Positions 1 through 11,961 of a stretch of 64,000 nucleotides of DNA are shown here, piece after piece (position 1 is the stretch's first letter; the number at the start of each line of letters is the position of its first letter). The position numbers and the translations under genes are program-made. Where the stretch lies: assembly GCA_022885665.1 (NCBI GenBank), contig JAGQDJ010000091.1:147634-211633 (forward strand). Direction: 5' to 3'. A model generated the notes under the pieces. The model did not search any database, was not told the origin of the DNA, and saw only the letters and a program-made list of their open reading frames with translations. Origin of the DNA: Triops longicaudatus (Eukaryota > Arthropoda > Branchiopoda > Notostraca > Triopsidae).

Positions 1-3000
1 GAATTCACACTGGTTGGAACGCAAGTAAGGTTCTTCTTCCGCGAAGAATTGACTCCAGTCGAAGTCAGGGAAGAAAAATCTGATTTCCCTTTGAGCCGTT
101 TCTAAGGAGTCTGAGAAGAAGAAAGATGGTCAAAAGTCTTGAAGAAAGTGTAAATTAACCTGAGCCATGTGATGAGTTGCGGGTATCGGTTAACCCCAAA
201 GCACCTCGTATAGAAGCTGGAGAGTCGAACTGAGCCTGAAATACTCGCGTTGGTCCCATAATAGCTCGCCAGTGAGAAACGGCATAGGGGTGGGCTAAAA
301 CGTGAGCCAAAACTGGTCCACTAAGATCACATTTCAGACTTTATGATACAGCTTATTGGTAATTAACTTGATCTATCAATAAATGCGGAACGCTACCTAG
401 ACATGAAGGTAACGAGCCGGTTGTAAAAGAATCGACCTTTGTGCTCAGCATAGAACTCCTCGGCTAATTCTCTCGTCAGGTGCATTTGTTTGGAGCGAAC
501 AAAATAGAATCCATGATCAAGTATCAACTCGTGGATTTCCTTTTAATAAGAACAGGCTAAATGATCGGTGAAAATAGTAAGCAAGTATGTATTGGAATGA
601 GTGAAATGACTGCAAGTAACTTACCTGTATCGCATAAGGTACTCTTGAAATATCGGGTTTTAGTATGGCCATGGTTAAGGCCAAAGCACGGGAAGAAACT
701 GTCATTAGGCAATATAGGTCACACTGAAGGATTATTCACTAAATACCGGTTCAAAATATTTGGATAAAACCACACGTGCAAACGTTGATCTCTGAATTAG
801 AGTCCACTAGTTGGCAGCACTATATAAAATGCGGTAAACTACTTTTTTCGAATTTTCTCAATTTCATCCAGAACGTCATGTACTTATCAAATGCAGAATA
901 CAGTAACACCTCGTTATAAAACAAGTGAAGAATTTATCCATTATAGCCAATTTCCCTAATAGACTATGTATTGGTTTCAATGCCTTTCGTTTGCCGGAAC
1001 ATTTGAACGTTGTATACAATAGCCTGTTGTCTGTTATAGCGATGTGTTACTGTAGTGCGTAAGGCAGACCTACGCACAGGCTTACAATGTCACATACCCA
1101 TATACTACTCCTTATTTGTCAGATGCGGGATTAATCAAAAACTGCATAATCCGAAATCGTCTAATATAGGACCGTGCGCTTTGGCCTGATTTATTTTGCT
1201 AGAAACAAGTACAGTAATTGTTTTGATTTTCTTTAACCTCTTGATGTACTACAATATCGTGTCATTTTCCCTCAACACAAAATAAATTTTTTTACACACG
1301 TATGTGCGGTTGAACCGGTAACTGGTAAAACAGGTAAATATCTGTGTATGGGTAAGAGGGAGTCTACAGTAAATCTATAAAAGCCGAATTCGTCTGAACG
1401 TGTGAAGAATATTTGAAGAAGAACCCTAATTTGAGCTTGGGAGAGAAAATTTGGAGTAATGCAAGTCTCAGAAGAGGCACAAAGTCAGTAAATATGTCTC
1501 GAAATTGTCTCAAAAGTGCTCACATTATTTAGGTCAATGTTTCTAATAGCATCGTAGACGAGAACATTCTTTACAGCAGGTATAAGTATTCCACGATTAC
1601 CCAAATAGCACTCCATTGTCGACAAATAGTCGAAATAAAGTGGCCAACGGCTGCAATCAACGTCATTTTTCGGTGTAACCAAATCTGGACAATTAGCTGT
1701 TGTCTCAACGCTGCACATTCGTCGAATATAGTCGCAAAAAAAACTACATACCTTTTAAGGTGATTTAACGTCACTTCGAGTCAACTTTAGACACGCCTGA
1801 TACCAGGAAATAAAAATGCCCACGTTGTATAACTGTCAAATTCCACCGATAAAGGTAACCCCTTTTTCGAGACGATGTGACCGTCACATCGTACCGTCAC
1901 ATTATGACGTTGCTTTCCGAGGGTCAACTTTCCAAACGAAAAATAACTCCAAGGGTTGTTATAAAAAAATGTCGCTGAACATCGAAATTGAAAAACATCC
2001 TTAAGCAGTGCCTTGTCGACTTCGTCGGGATGTCACAAATAGACTTAGTTATATCGCTTCGTGCTTACGCTGTTAAGTCCATTCCGAGTAGACGTTTTTA
2101 GATCGTTCCAAATAGTCGTACTCAAAATTGGACAATTGGCTGTTACGCTCACGCTGGTTACGCGTTGTTTTTCTACGTAGTACAGTCACGATTGGAAAAC
2201 ATTTCGACGTACCTTTACTACTTGGTTAGATTTCCGAATTATTTTAGTGAACTTTTGCGTGTAATTAAGCAAGCACTTGGCATTGCTGATTGACTAAACT
2301 GAGTAAACACACATTAGTCCGAGATACGTGTTGAGACTCAAGCAATCGCTCAAAATTCTGGAAAATTCACTCAGGAATCGAAGGGCAGATTTCGCATATC
2401 AACAGAGAATGGTGTAAGAAGGAGGAACAGTAACTTGACAACGTTGAGCCGTTGCCAATAAGACCGCGTTTTCATGGCGCTAAAGTGGGTCCAATGACTA
2501 ATAAAGAGGGCACGCCTAGACTTTAAATATAATCCTGTGGTTACCGAGTTCGAGGATGTCCATAAGTTTTCCAAAGTTTGAGATGTACTCTTGTAAGGAG
2601 AATTGGCATGCGTTCGACACGATTACGCCTACGTGGCCTTCTCCTTAGCTCATCGTTCTGGTAAGAACCAAAAATCCTTTATTAAAGATGCATCGCGAGC
2701 TTATAAAGGGCGACTTCTCTGTACTCAATTCATTTGATATCACTAAAACTAAAGTGTAAGACACTCTTGTCTCCAATTGAACATCTCGATACAATGAAAG
2801 TTTTTCATTTTATTCGACATTTGTATTGGCATAAGCCAAGCAAAAAGCAATAGCACAAAAGATAAATCTTGACAAGGACCCAGATACAGGCCCCACAAAA
2901 AAAAATATTCGAACAAGAGTTAAAATGCCATCTGTACATCAGCTTTCATTTAACACTTGGTAACATTCGTAAGTCAGGTAAGTTTGATACAACATTTTTA

Positions 3001-3407
3001 GTCTTTACATAGATCTTGTCAAGTAATGGCCATGTTAGTGTAAGGAAACCTTAAAGCTGAACACGAAATAACTGACCTTGGCTGATGCTTGAGCGTCTCT
3101 TCCAAGGAGAATTCGAGATAAAAGAAAAAAGTGAACTTGGCAGTTGGAGAAAACGTCTTTTCTTTTTTATTTTTGAATTAAAAAGATTTCCTAACATTCT
3201 TTGGGGGTATTCTTGCGAAAAGTATCAAGGAAACGGTAGACATATAAAATTAAAGAAATTTACCAAAGTTACACAGTACTTTATGGTGCGATTTTAACAG
3301 TTTCCCTTGCGTTTTTCAGTCCGAAGTTTACGTTCCAAAATGCAATATTGTCGTAAGGAGCTTTTTTAAAAGCCGGTGAAACAAAACTTAAAGAGGAAAC
3401 AAACTCT
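1..3407. other. Intergenic stretch, no supported gene
   Basis: I see no gene that I can support here. All open frames are under about 80 codons and lack family similarity or a coherent splice pattern. The stretch is AT-rich and holds a short inverted-repeat element at 901-1052, listed separately. The first 105 bases are open in frame 1 up to a TAA, but this is too short to call a gene end. Confidence 0.6.
901..1052. mobile_element. MITE with TA target duplication (Tc1/mariner or pogo type)
   Basis: The element begins CAGTAACACCTCGTTATAA and ends with the inverted form TTATAGCGATGTGTTACTG, so the two 19-base termini differ at only two positions. It is flanked on both sides by TA, the target duplication made by the Tc1/mariner/pogo superfamily. 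At 152 bp it is far too short to encode a transposase, so it is a non-autonomous copy. The element at 61315-61492 has a closely related terminus (CAGTAAAATCTCGTTATAA). Confidence 0.75.
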
Positions 3408-4235
3408 CTACATATCAGTACCCTCCACTATTGTAACGTATTCCACACCGAAGTGTTGAGTACCAGGCGGTGCCCTGTACGTGGGAAATCCATCGGGGAT
3501 TTGATGTTGGCCGAAAAAGCCGCGGTAGTCTTTCTGGGGACGCTTAGGCTTCATTCGCGTTTCATTTTGGTTCGAATCTTCCTGTTGCTGCGCCTGTGCA
3601 CCAGGTCGTTTCGGTGGCCATACCTATGAGTTAAACAACCCCTTTGTTCGGTAATATATCCAATGATAAAGTATTTACATACCTGATCTCCAAGCATACG
3701 CACTGGCGTTTTCTTAAACACGGGTTGCGAAGGAACGATAGCTTGTGGTTGTTGCGTAAACGGAGGCTGGTCGCGTAGAGGAACACTATGACTGACCACG
3801 CCCCCTAGGATGGGTCGTTGTTGCTCGCGTTCGCCTACCAATTCCGTGGACGCGAAAGGTGGAGGAACTTGACTCATGTCGGATACTGGTACACCTGTGT
3901 CTGAGGAATTGCCCCGGTCCGAAAGGCCCTGCAAAAAATCAGGACAATGTGGAGTTCACTAATGTTATTTCCGCAGCACTTTTCCACCCTTCAGGCTTAA
4001 CGGTAGATGGTCTATGAGTTAGCAGCGAGCCCGGCGTTGTAGCTAAGATAGAGAGCACAAGGCGACTGAAAGAAACCGAAGAACACCGAAAGGATCCTTG
4101 GCTACGGGTGGGCAACACGACGCCCACACCTGGGAACGTGGTTAAAGACGCGCCAGTACTGGCAGCCAAGAAAAGTACAAATTCCAAGCGTCTTGGTTGT
4201 CGCGTGATCAACAGTAGAGTCATCCTTGTATTCAT
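3408..4235 (-). CDS. Uncharacterised small protein, 4-exon model
   Basis: I do not recognise this gene. The model joins exons 4235-4130, 4042-4002, 3928-3683 and 3623-3408 into about 202 codons. The last two exons are the best supported: their junction is phase 0 with a gtatgt donor and a catag acceptor, and the frame stays open. The middle of the protein is rich in Pro, Gln and Ser. The C-terminus ends FGVEYVTIVEGTDM before a TAG. The first exon could give a weak signal-like hydrophobic stretch (EFVLFLAASTGASL), but the second intron needs a poor donor (gttaag), so the N-terminus is doubtful. The start of the last exon reads VWPPK, echoing the VVWPPK in the downstream part of the Zasp-motif gene at 5.5-10 kb. 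The two could be related or be alternative 3' ends, but their intron phases do not join directly. Confidence 0.45.
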
Positions 4236-5487
4236 AATTAACTGGAGCAGTGCAAAAAGAAAGTTAAATAAAGACCCTTGTCCTACATTCTGCTCTACAA
4301 TTACGCATCCCTCGGTTTTTGTCTCCCTGATTCTGCTGCACTGCCTGTGTTTTCAAACCTAAGCTATCAGCAGAAATTCTGTCTTTCTGCTACAGGATTC
4401 TCAAGGCTGTAAATCGAAAATGTAAATGCAAAAAAAAAATATTTATACACATACTAGATTTTGCCAACTAGTTTCTACATCTTGCAAATCAATCTTGTTT
4501 GATTAACATCTTTGATAGATTTTTTCCGCCGCATGTTCGTGGGAAGAAAAACTGCAAGCTTATGCTGTGGTACGAAGATACAGAGCCTTGGGCCCTTTCA
4601 GCTGCTCTGGTGGTCATTTTTAGCTCCGCGTAGGTAGGCTATCAAACTTGGTTGGATGATATTATATGACATGGTTACAGTATTCTTGAAAACTGTCGCA
4701 TGAGTGTGGACCGATTAACATCTTGTTTGAGCAAGTTTTTGTCGTTTCGTTTCAAGGAAAGACGAGAAATTGCACTTTAAGATAGATTTCACCAGGTATA
4801 GCTTGTTAGTCGGAAAAAAAAACTAGTACGGTTGCCAGTTGGCCATGTCATTTATCCATAGGTTCTACTGGAAATCGCTAGACTGGCTTGTGGAGCAAGC
4901 GACGCAGCTCTGGTTTTGGTGTAAACAATGTTGGAAACTTCTGTCGCATTTGGCAGACTCTCAGTGTTTTGCGACTATACCAAGAACGCGACCTCAAAAA
5001 GCACGAATTTCTTCCTGGCTAACGTCAACCGTTCTCCGTTACAGCTGGATGGTTGCTCATTACAAATGTTTTGGGGAGGGACTTAGACAGGAGACGCTTG
5101 GGTTCTTTTACAATTCTGGCTCACTGAGAATTAAGTTATATATAGCCCGCGAACCAAAAAGTGAGTCATAAGAGACGATTGACATGCCAAAAAGCTTTGT
5201 CAGGTCTGAGCACCGAGAATGTGTCAGATGCATCACACTTACCTGTGGACTGCGGCCTGGTTTCGGAGGAACGGGGGGCGGGGCTTTCTGCGGAGTGTAT
5301 ACTGCAGCATTTCCTTGATTTTGGTTCGTGTCAAGACCCGTATCAAAACTGTTCTGGGGCGAATTGGGTGGCCAAGCGACACGTTTTACTGCAACGATCG
5401 AAATGTTCTCATTTTAGTAACTAACCAAAGCTAATTTGACTTGGTAATCGACAATTTGCAAAGAAATGCAAACTGCAAAAATGCAAG
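4236..5487. other. Spacer between two minus-strand genes
   Basis: I see nothing here that I can support. The plus-strand open frames at 4839-5434 run up to 110 codons but have no recognisable domain or signal, and they lie between two genes on the opposite strand. Confidence 0.5.
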
Positions 5488-8400
5488 TCAAACACCAGAC
5501 ACAGGACTGTGGGCACAACTCTTGGCAAAGGCTTTCTTCGGGTCTACATAAGATAAGAACTCGATGGATTTCGTTTTAGGCGGATTGGGAGGATCTGTTT
5601 GGAGGGGGTTGTTTTGAGCAAAAACAATATACGACAAAGTTTCGGCAAAACCATGCCAACGAAAGATCACACCGCAAAGTAACAACGAAGGTAAGATGTC
5701 ACGAAAAAAAGAAATTTCGTTTTTAAGAATTTATTTATTCTATCGTGTTTCTTACGGTTCAGAATGCCTGGTATTAAAGCTGTCCGTGAACTGCGTATTC
5801 TTTAGAGTGATCTGTTCCACGAAATTTCTCTTCTGAGTTAAAAGGACACCTTACTATAAGAGTAACTTTTCATCCCGACATGAAATCCATGGATTAACTT
5901 ACCAGCGTTTTGACATCTAGTGAAAAAAGCTGGGCTTTGTTTGATTGCAGCACCTTTCGGTGGCCAGACAACGTCAGCCATGCCCACTCGTCTGCATCCT
6001 GTTAGTTTAATCTCACCTGTGCTAATGCGTTCTTCTTCAGCGACCATCTTGAATACCTCCGAATGCGCCAGATGTGGTGCAGCAGCCAACATAGGAAAAC
6101 TGGTACTAAAGTTACCAACAGACGACAAAAATTAGAGCAATTGAGAACGTACAGATGTTTTCAAAGACTAGTACAAAAAAGTCACAGAAGTAACAAGAAT
6201 TTGAGCTGTTTGTTAGATCTGCAGCTGCTCCCCTTTATTTGTTATTTTTCTTGAGTTTATTTAGGCTATTTCTAGATACTGTGATGACAGTGAATAGTTA
6301 AGGTAGTGTGAGAGGATACACAGCAATGATACGCTGACTGACAATTCCGTCACGGGAAGTCCCCTGTAGTTTTCTAGGCCTGCCTCACCAGTAATCTCCC
6401 TCAACAGGCGAAAATTTAATGAAAAGCGCAGACAGCTTCTCAGGAGAACGAAAGTCTGGGACGCGAAAGTTAAGACGCCCTTAAAATGTGCTAAGTAGCA
6501 TGACGTCACCCATTCCGTTTGCAGTGCAAATTATAAGTGACTTCCCCTATTTGCAAAAACTATTTTAACTTATAACAATAACTCGTGTGTACCTAAATGA
6601 CTACTCAACTGAAAATAGCTTAACATTCAAAAGATTAAAAGAAAAAATAAACTTTAGGAAAAAAGTAAATGAAAAAAATAGATAAGTTAAAGTGTGATGC
6701 AATTTTTAATTAATAAGATGTTTAACACAATAAGAGTGACAAGGAATAAAGCGCATACAAGAGAAGTAAGCAACTTTAGTAAAGTGATGCTCGCTAAATA
6801 AAAACAAATAAGATCATAAAATAGATTAATTTTAAGTAACGCCTTACACTTCGCAGATTACCGAGCTAAACCCAAATAGGGCGCTCAACATTAAGATATA
6901 AAACAAATGTAATATAAATCAAATCATATGAAATCAAAATAATCTTTTCGTAAATTGCTTAAAATCACTGTAACTTTACTTTCAGAAATATTTGTGTCAC
7001 ATGTAAATAACGTCAAGGACAGGCATAACTTCACGTATAGCCTAACAGTTAGCAGCAAATTATCCTACACTCAAATTATCCTACTTGAAAACTGGCGTTG
7101 AAAGATTTCGACTGAACCCCCTGGGGAACTGAGATGTTTTTAAGACAACGCATGATATACAGCTTTGTGTGATCTTGTAACAGCGGGAAATATCAAAAGG
7201 AAACTTCAGGAAATGACAACCAATCTGCCCGGCAAATATCAGGACACGGCGTGTCCAAATTCGGGAAAAGCTTCTGTCGAAATCCTCCAGCCACGAAAAA
7301 AAGAATTGCCGGGAAGTTGTCTAATCCTCTTGAGACATTAAAAACTTTGAAAGGGCCAAATCAGGAGAGCAAAATCACTGACGTCCGGCATAGAAGTGAA
7401 AGGAATTAATTACGTAAACTTGCGCTTTCCGGTCAACTGCGAATCCTCGTGTTTAAGCAAACTAACCCGAAAATGTTGTCAGATTCCACTAACAGTTCTT
7501 TGCCCACGCGGTTTTGTAAATACACTAACCCAACAAGTTTGAGTTGCACAAGGAAGAAAGTACGGGGAGGTTTCTGACACAAGCGATAATGAGTAACGTT
7601 GGGTGCGATCACGAGACTAAATGGAGAATCTCGGGGGTTGTTTCCTGGGCCCTTATGAGAGCATCATCTTCTCAGAAAAGAACGCCCATACCCTCAGTTG
7701 GTGGCGTAGTTCTAGATGCTTGGGGAACGTCCCTGAGCATCATCGCCATGAAAGCGTCTCGAATACCGCCCCATATGTGTCACGCCCTTAATTTGGAAAG
7801 CTTGCACAGGGCAATTATAACCAATGAAGCTGCATTTCACGACAACCACGGAATGCTTTAACGCCGTGCGGAAAAGTTGTGAGAAAATGAGGGACCAAAT
7901 AGTAGACATAATAGGTCGTACTTACCTAAAGATTTGAAACGTCGTGACAAGACATTCTTTTTGCTAGTTACACTGCCCGTGGGCTGAGTTTGCTGAGCCG
8001 TTTCGCACGTAGCGAACGAGAAAATAGTCTTTTACGTTCTCTTGGACAGAATGTTGAGAGCGGCCAGGTGACGAGGGAAGCCAGCATATTCTTGTGACTA
8101 TTTTGGGGTAAGGAAAGATAACTTGCATGCTAATGACATGACGGCATACTTGGTCAGAAAAAAAGTGAGAACGTTTTGTGGCGGATTTCCAAGTACCATG
8201 AAACAATGGGCGGTGTCTTGTTTTTCTGGCCTTTGCATCCCACGTGAGTTTTACTCACCCAGTTTAAAATGTTTACTAGCCAGCTAATAGAGACGATTGT
8301 TCTTAATAAATAGATTCGAAAGCTTTTAAAGCTATCATTTGGTTCGTGAATGTAAATCCCTGCTTTCTAAGTACTGGGTGCACGTCAAGTTACAAGGTCT

Positions 8401-9957
8401 TCTTATGTGAAGCATGTAAATTCTGTTTCATAAAGACTTGTACAATTCTTCTAACGATCGTGGGTTTTTCACGGTCCGTAAAGAAACATTATGCGTTTCA
8501 AGAGCTGTCAGAACTGTTGTCAATTTCCTGATAGATTGCGATTACAATACCTGTGTTTGGAAAGGTACTATTTCACCCTGGCTGTATCCACGATGCTTAC
8601 TTCGTTTCCGTATAATGAACGCTTTACGTGGTGGGGAACGATGGTTACAACAAAACACAGAACTTTCTAGTGCGTTTAGGTTCTCTGCCCACTTGTGTAC
8701 ACAATGAACGGTCAATGGAAGGAATGAGACAAGCAAACCCTACTTTTCCTTGTCGGGCATATACCTGCCTTACGAAGTTTGGGCTGTAGCCGTTGGCTTG
8801 TGCGTTTTATCGAAACTTCGCTCATGCTATTGAGTCACAGGTGGAGATGACGTACCGGATCTGTGCGTATCCACGGAGACCATGGATTTTCAAAGAACTG
8901 TCTTGTGGACCTGGTTATTTTGCATATTCTTGCGTGGCTTTCGCATCTCCATGCGGGAAAAGCTTTCATACGCACCTGATAAAAACCGGTTTGGATAAAA
9001 AAAAAAAACATCCTGAAGACCAGAAGCAAAGAAAGAAACAATAGCTTTCCCAGAACGACTAATCATACACGTATGCTATATTTCAGTCTGCCCTTATACT
9101 GTCTTGTCTCTAATGTGTGTGCAAACCAAATAGAGCACTGAACCAATTCCATTTTGAATTTGGAACCTTTCGACTAGAACTTCAGTGGGAAACACAGCTT
9201 ACCTACCACAGCAGCATAATACTGGTACGGTACGGACCTCCCAACTTGCGAGGCAAAAATGAGATGAACAAAGATAAATGTTCCGGTCTTTCTTTCTCTC
9301 GTAAGTGAGCAATTCTAGTTCAACAATTAGGGAGTCATTAAAATAAGTAAGGGGAGTTATATACGTGCATTGGCTTTCTTATGATCCTGAATGTTCAGCC
9401 CTTGCGCTAGTTTTAAAATATACAAATTATTGACTGACCGTTAAGCAACACTTTAAAAAAAGGAGTAAGAATAACATCACCGAAAAGAAAGATGTGGTAA
9501 GAGAAGGGTTGAGAATTCCTTTTTTGGAAAGTCTTTTTTTTCCAGAGGACGTAAGAATGCACTTACCCTAGAACTCCATTATACAAAACTCTTGCTTGCT
9601 GGGCCAAAGTTTCGGCAACAGTTTCAGAGCTGTACAGAGCCAGGGGCGAATTGTATTGTTTGTGCGAAACGCAGATCTGCCTCTGGTACTGAGCCATTAC
9701 CGTGCCTTTTGTGTCAACTACAAATTGAAACGAGAATCTGAAAATGGGCAAGGAGTTCCAGTGTAGCGCAACAAAGCATTGTTTGCTTATCTTGAAACAT
9801 TCTCTAAGCTAAGCTTGTCGGAAATTAGAAGCGAGTTGCTGTTGTTTGCGAAGTTATGATAACCAGAAGCAAGCTTAAATTCGCCACGTTGCTAATGAAA
9901 GGATACTTACTGGGTAAAATCGCGCAAATAGCTATAACCAGCTGCTTTGGCACGATT
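5488..9957 (-). CDS. Zasp/ALP-type protein with a ZM motif, 5' end not defined
   Basis: Exons 9957-9911, 9737-9567, 6099-5903 and 5594-5488 join in consistent phases (2, 2, 1) to give 173 residues and a TGA. The second exon carries KQYNSPLALYSSETVAETL, a clear Zasp-like motif (ZM). This alpha-actinin-binding motif is found in Zasp52, LDB3/ZASP and the ALP family at muscle Z-discs. The third exon holds VVWPPK, and the protein ends in an SPVSGV tail with no LIM domain. No PDZ domain was found upstream before ERCC1 begins. The first exon's frame is open back to a TGA with no ATG, so translation may start at the internal ATG near 9706 or at a missed exon. The 3.47 kb intron (6100-9566) shows nothing I can call an exon and contains AT-rich filler. 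The ZM assignment is firm; the boundaries of the gene are not. Confidence 0.65.
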
Positions 9958-10170
9958 CTGTGAGGGAAATGGGTAGAGTACACGAGAAAAGGAGGTGGAT
10001 AAAGCGCCTCAGCTATTTTGGGAATATTTTGTGTGGGGCTTTTGCAAGCCACAATGAAACAAGGGAGACGAAACTTCTAGAACTTCTATCTGAGTCACAC
10101 ACATTGATTTAGAGCGACGTATAACAATTTATTTACAAAATGGAAGCCAAGAATACATTTTCCGAAGGTT

Positions 10171-11242
10171 TCATTCGTTACTTGCAGCATCTTCTCCAAC
10201 GCCAGTGACGGATTTCCGTGGCGATTCAAGCTTGCCCTTCTTAAAGTCTTCGTGTAACACGCGATATAAACGACTGGCTTTCAAAGGACCGATGCCGGGA
10301 CACAAGCTGAGGTCTTCTTCTGAGGACTGCAGAATGTTTTCTAGGGTGTGAAAATTGGACAGAAGCGTGGCAGCGTCGGTTCGATTGATAGATTTGATTG
10401 TTGTCAGGGCATCAACGACCTTTGCATATTAAACAAACGCTATAGGGGTTTTAGGCGTGTCTTAGCATGACGTACCTTGGCAGATGAATTAGTGTCAGGC
10501 TTCTCCATAATGAGATCCGGGGGCTTATGTTCGAATATTTTATAAGTCTCTATAATTTTTCCAGCTTCCTCTGGGCTCCAAGCCACCATCAAAGTCAAAT
10601 CGGTCAAGAGACAAATTTTGGTTAAATCTTTCAAGGGATGGTGAGGATCTTTGATATCCACCTACGGAAAACTGATGTAATCAAGAATTTAACAGATTAC
10701 TAGAAGAAATACTTGAACAAGTAAGATTCTTAGCTCGTATTGCTTGCCAAGACTTTTTAAGCGTTCGTAAATGTAATTTGGATTCAAATTATGGTATCTG
10801 AGACTTAAGAATAAGGCACAAGTTGTCTGACCCATCACGTAGTCCGGTACAATATCTCCGTATTCCCAAGCCACATTCCTGATGGACTTTAGCAAAGGAT
10901 TTCCTCGCTAAATAAATTTCAGTCATTCATTTCCATGGTATTGTGTTTAATTTTAACTCTGGTAAATTTACTTGACGGGGACTGACAACAATAGAATTAG
11001 CCCTGTATGTGACTTTCGCTGCATTGGATTCAGAGCCCTCGGAATGCTCTTCTGGCGGGAGCGAGGCGGCAGCTTCGGCTGCGACTTGTTCGTAAGCTTC
11101 AGACTGCTTGAGGTTCTGGAATGCAGCTACGAACGACCAATATGGAAGAAATACAGAAACAGTGTAACTTTATGAGCCAAAAACGGTTTAAAAGTTATAA
11201 TAATGACGTCAAATTAAACCTACCGGCAAAATTGTTTGCCAT
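10171..11242 (-). CDS. ERCC1: DNA excision repair protein ERCC1
   Basis: Five exons (11242-11224, 11126-10972, 10907-10713, 10661-10476, 10419-10171) give 267 residues, in frame from ATG to TGA. ERCC1 is the non-catalytic partner of the XPF nuclease and acts 5' of the lesion in nucleotide excision repair and in crosslink repair. The central XPF-like domain (about residues 60-185) includes RNVAWEYGDIVPDYVMGQTT, then LFLSLRYHNLNP, and VAWSPEEAGKIIETY, all typical of ERCC1. The C-terminal tandem helix-hairpin-helix (about 190-250) contains DLSLCPGIGPLKASRLY. The first exon is only 19 nt and reads MANNFA; it was chosen because its phase matches an acceptor at 11127. The protein is slightly shorter than human ERCC1 (297). 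An AATAAA signal lies just past the stop (about 10131). It is followed closely downstream by the Zasp-motif gene on the same strand. Confidence 0.93.
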
Positions 11243-11616
11243 AATTGTTTACGTACACATTTCGGTAAGGGTTTATTTTGACTTTGTAATATTTTAAGGA
11301 AACGTCGCGAACGCCATCTATTAAACACCATAAGGTTTCCTAGGTATGAAATTTCTTTCGCTGGAAAATTTCTGCGCGTGTTCCTCGCATTGTCGTGTTT
11401 ATTCCAAATGTTGAAACATGGTAGTACGCGGTTACAAAGCATGGCTTACTATCAGGCCACAGTCAAAACTACTTGGCAAAAGTTTGTTAATTATAGTTTA
11501 TTCTGGGAAACAGAAATGAAGATAGAAATGCAAGTCTTAGGGCAAATCATTTGCAAATGCAAATCATACATAGTAATATGATGTTTAAAAAAATAAAAGA
11601 TAAGGACTTACTGTCA

Positions 11617-11722
11617 TAAGAGTTTCTTTGATTTCTTAACTATTCTTACCGTATGATGTCTAAAAATTTCCCATTCTATTCCCCATAAGGGATTGTGGGT
11701 ACTGGCCTTAAATTCATACACT
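11617..11722. repeat. Dispersed repeat, copy 1
   Basis: A segment around TTCCCATTCTATTCCCCATA, followed by a GGG-rich part and TACTGGCCTTAAATTC, recurs in diverged form at 44411-44530 and 62850-62945. No termini or target duplication could be defined. The copy lies between the stop of HERC4 and the start of ERCC1. Confidence 0.5.
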
Positions 11723-11961
11723 AAGTCAAATATACAATAAAACAATGTGCTCATATAGTATATTTAAGCTTCAGTTTAGGCTACTGTCGAAACACAGACT
11801 CTCCTTTAAAGGACGTTGCTATGAATGTAGAGTTGAGTATGCGCAAGACTTACTTGTAAAACACACGTTAACGAAGAAATACGGATACATGTATTCTCCT
11901 TTAAATTCTTTAACACTCCGTTTACCTTACATTGAAATTTAACAGGTCATTGATTAACATT

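Noticed and set aside
1..105. Open frame from the first base to a TAA (34 codons)
   Set aside because: Too short to exceed chance, and it contains a possible splice donor; no family recognised.
4839..5434. Plus-strand open frames of 110 and 87 codons
   Set aside because: No domain, signal or splice support; composition looks random.
7544..8206. Open frames on both strands within the long intron of the Zasp-motif gene
   Set aside because: Neither translation resembles protein families, and the flanking exons already join in phase without them.
10065..10095. Short palindrome resembling a heat-shock element
   Set aside because: Spacing of the TTC/GAA units does not fit the consensus.
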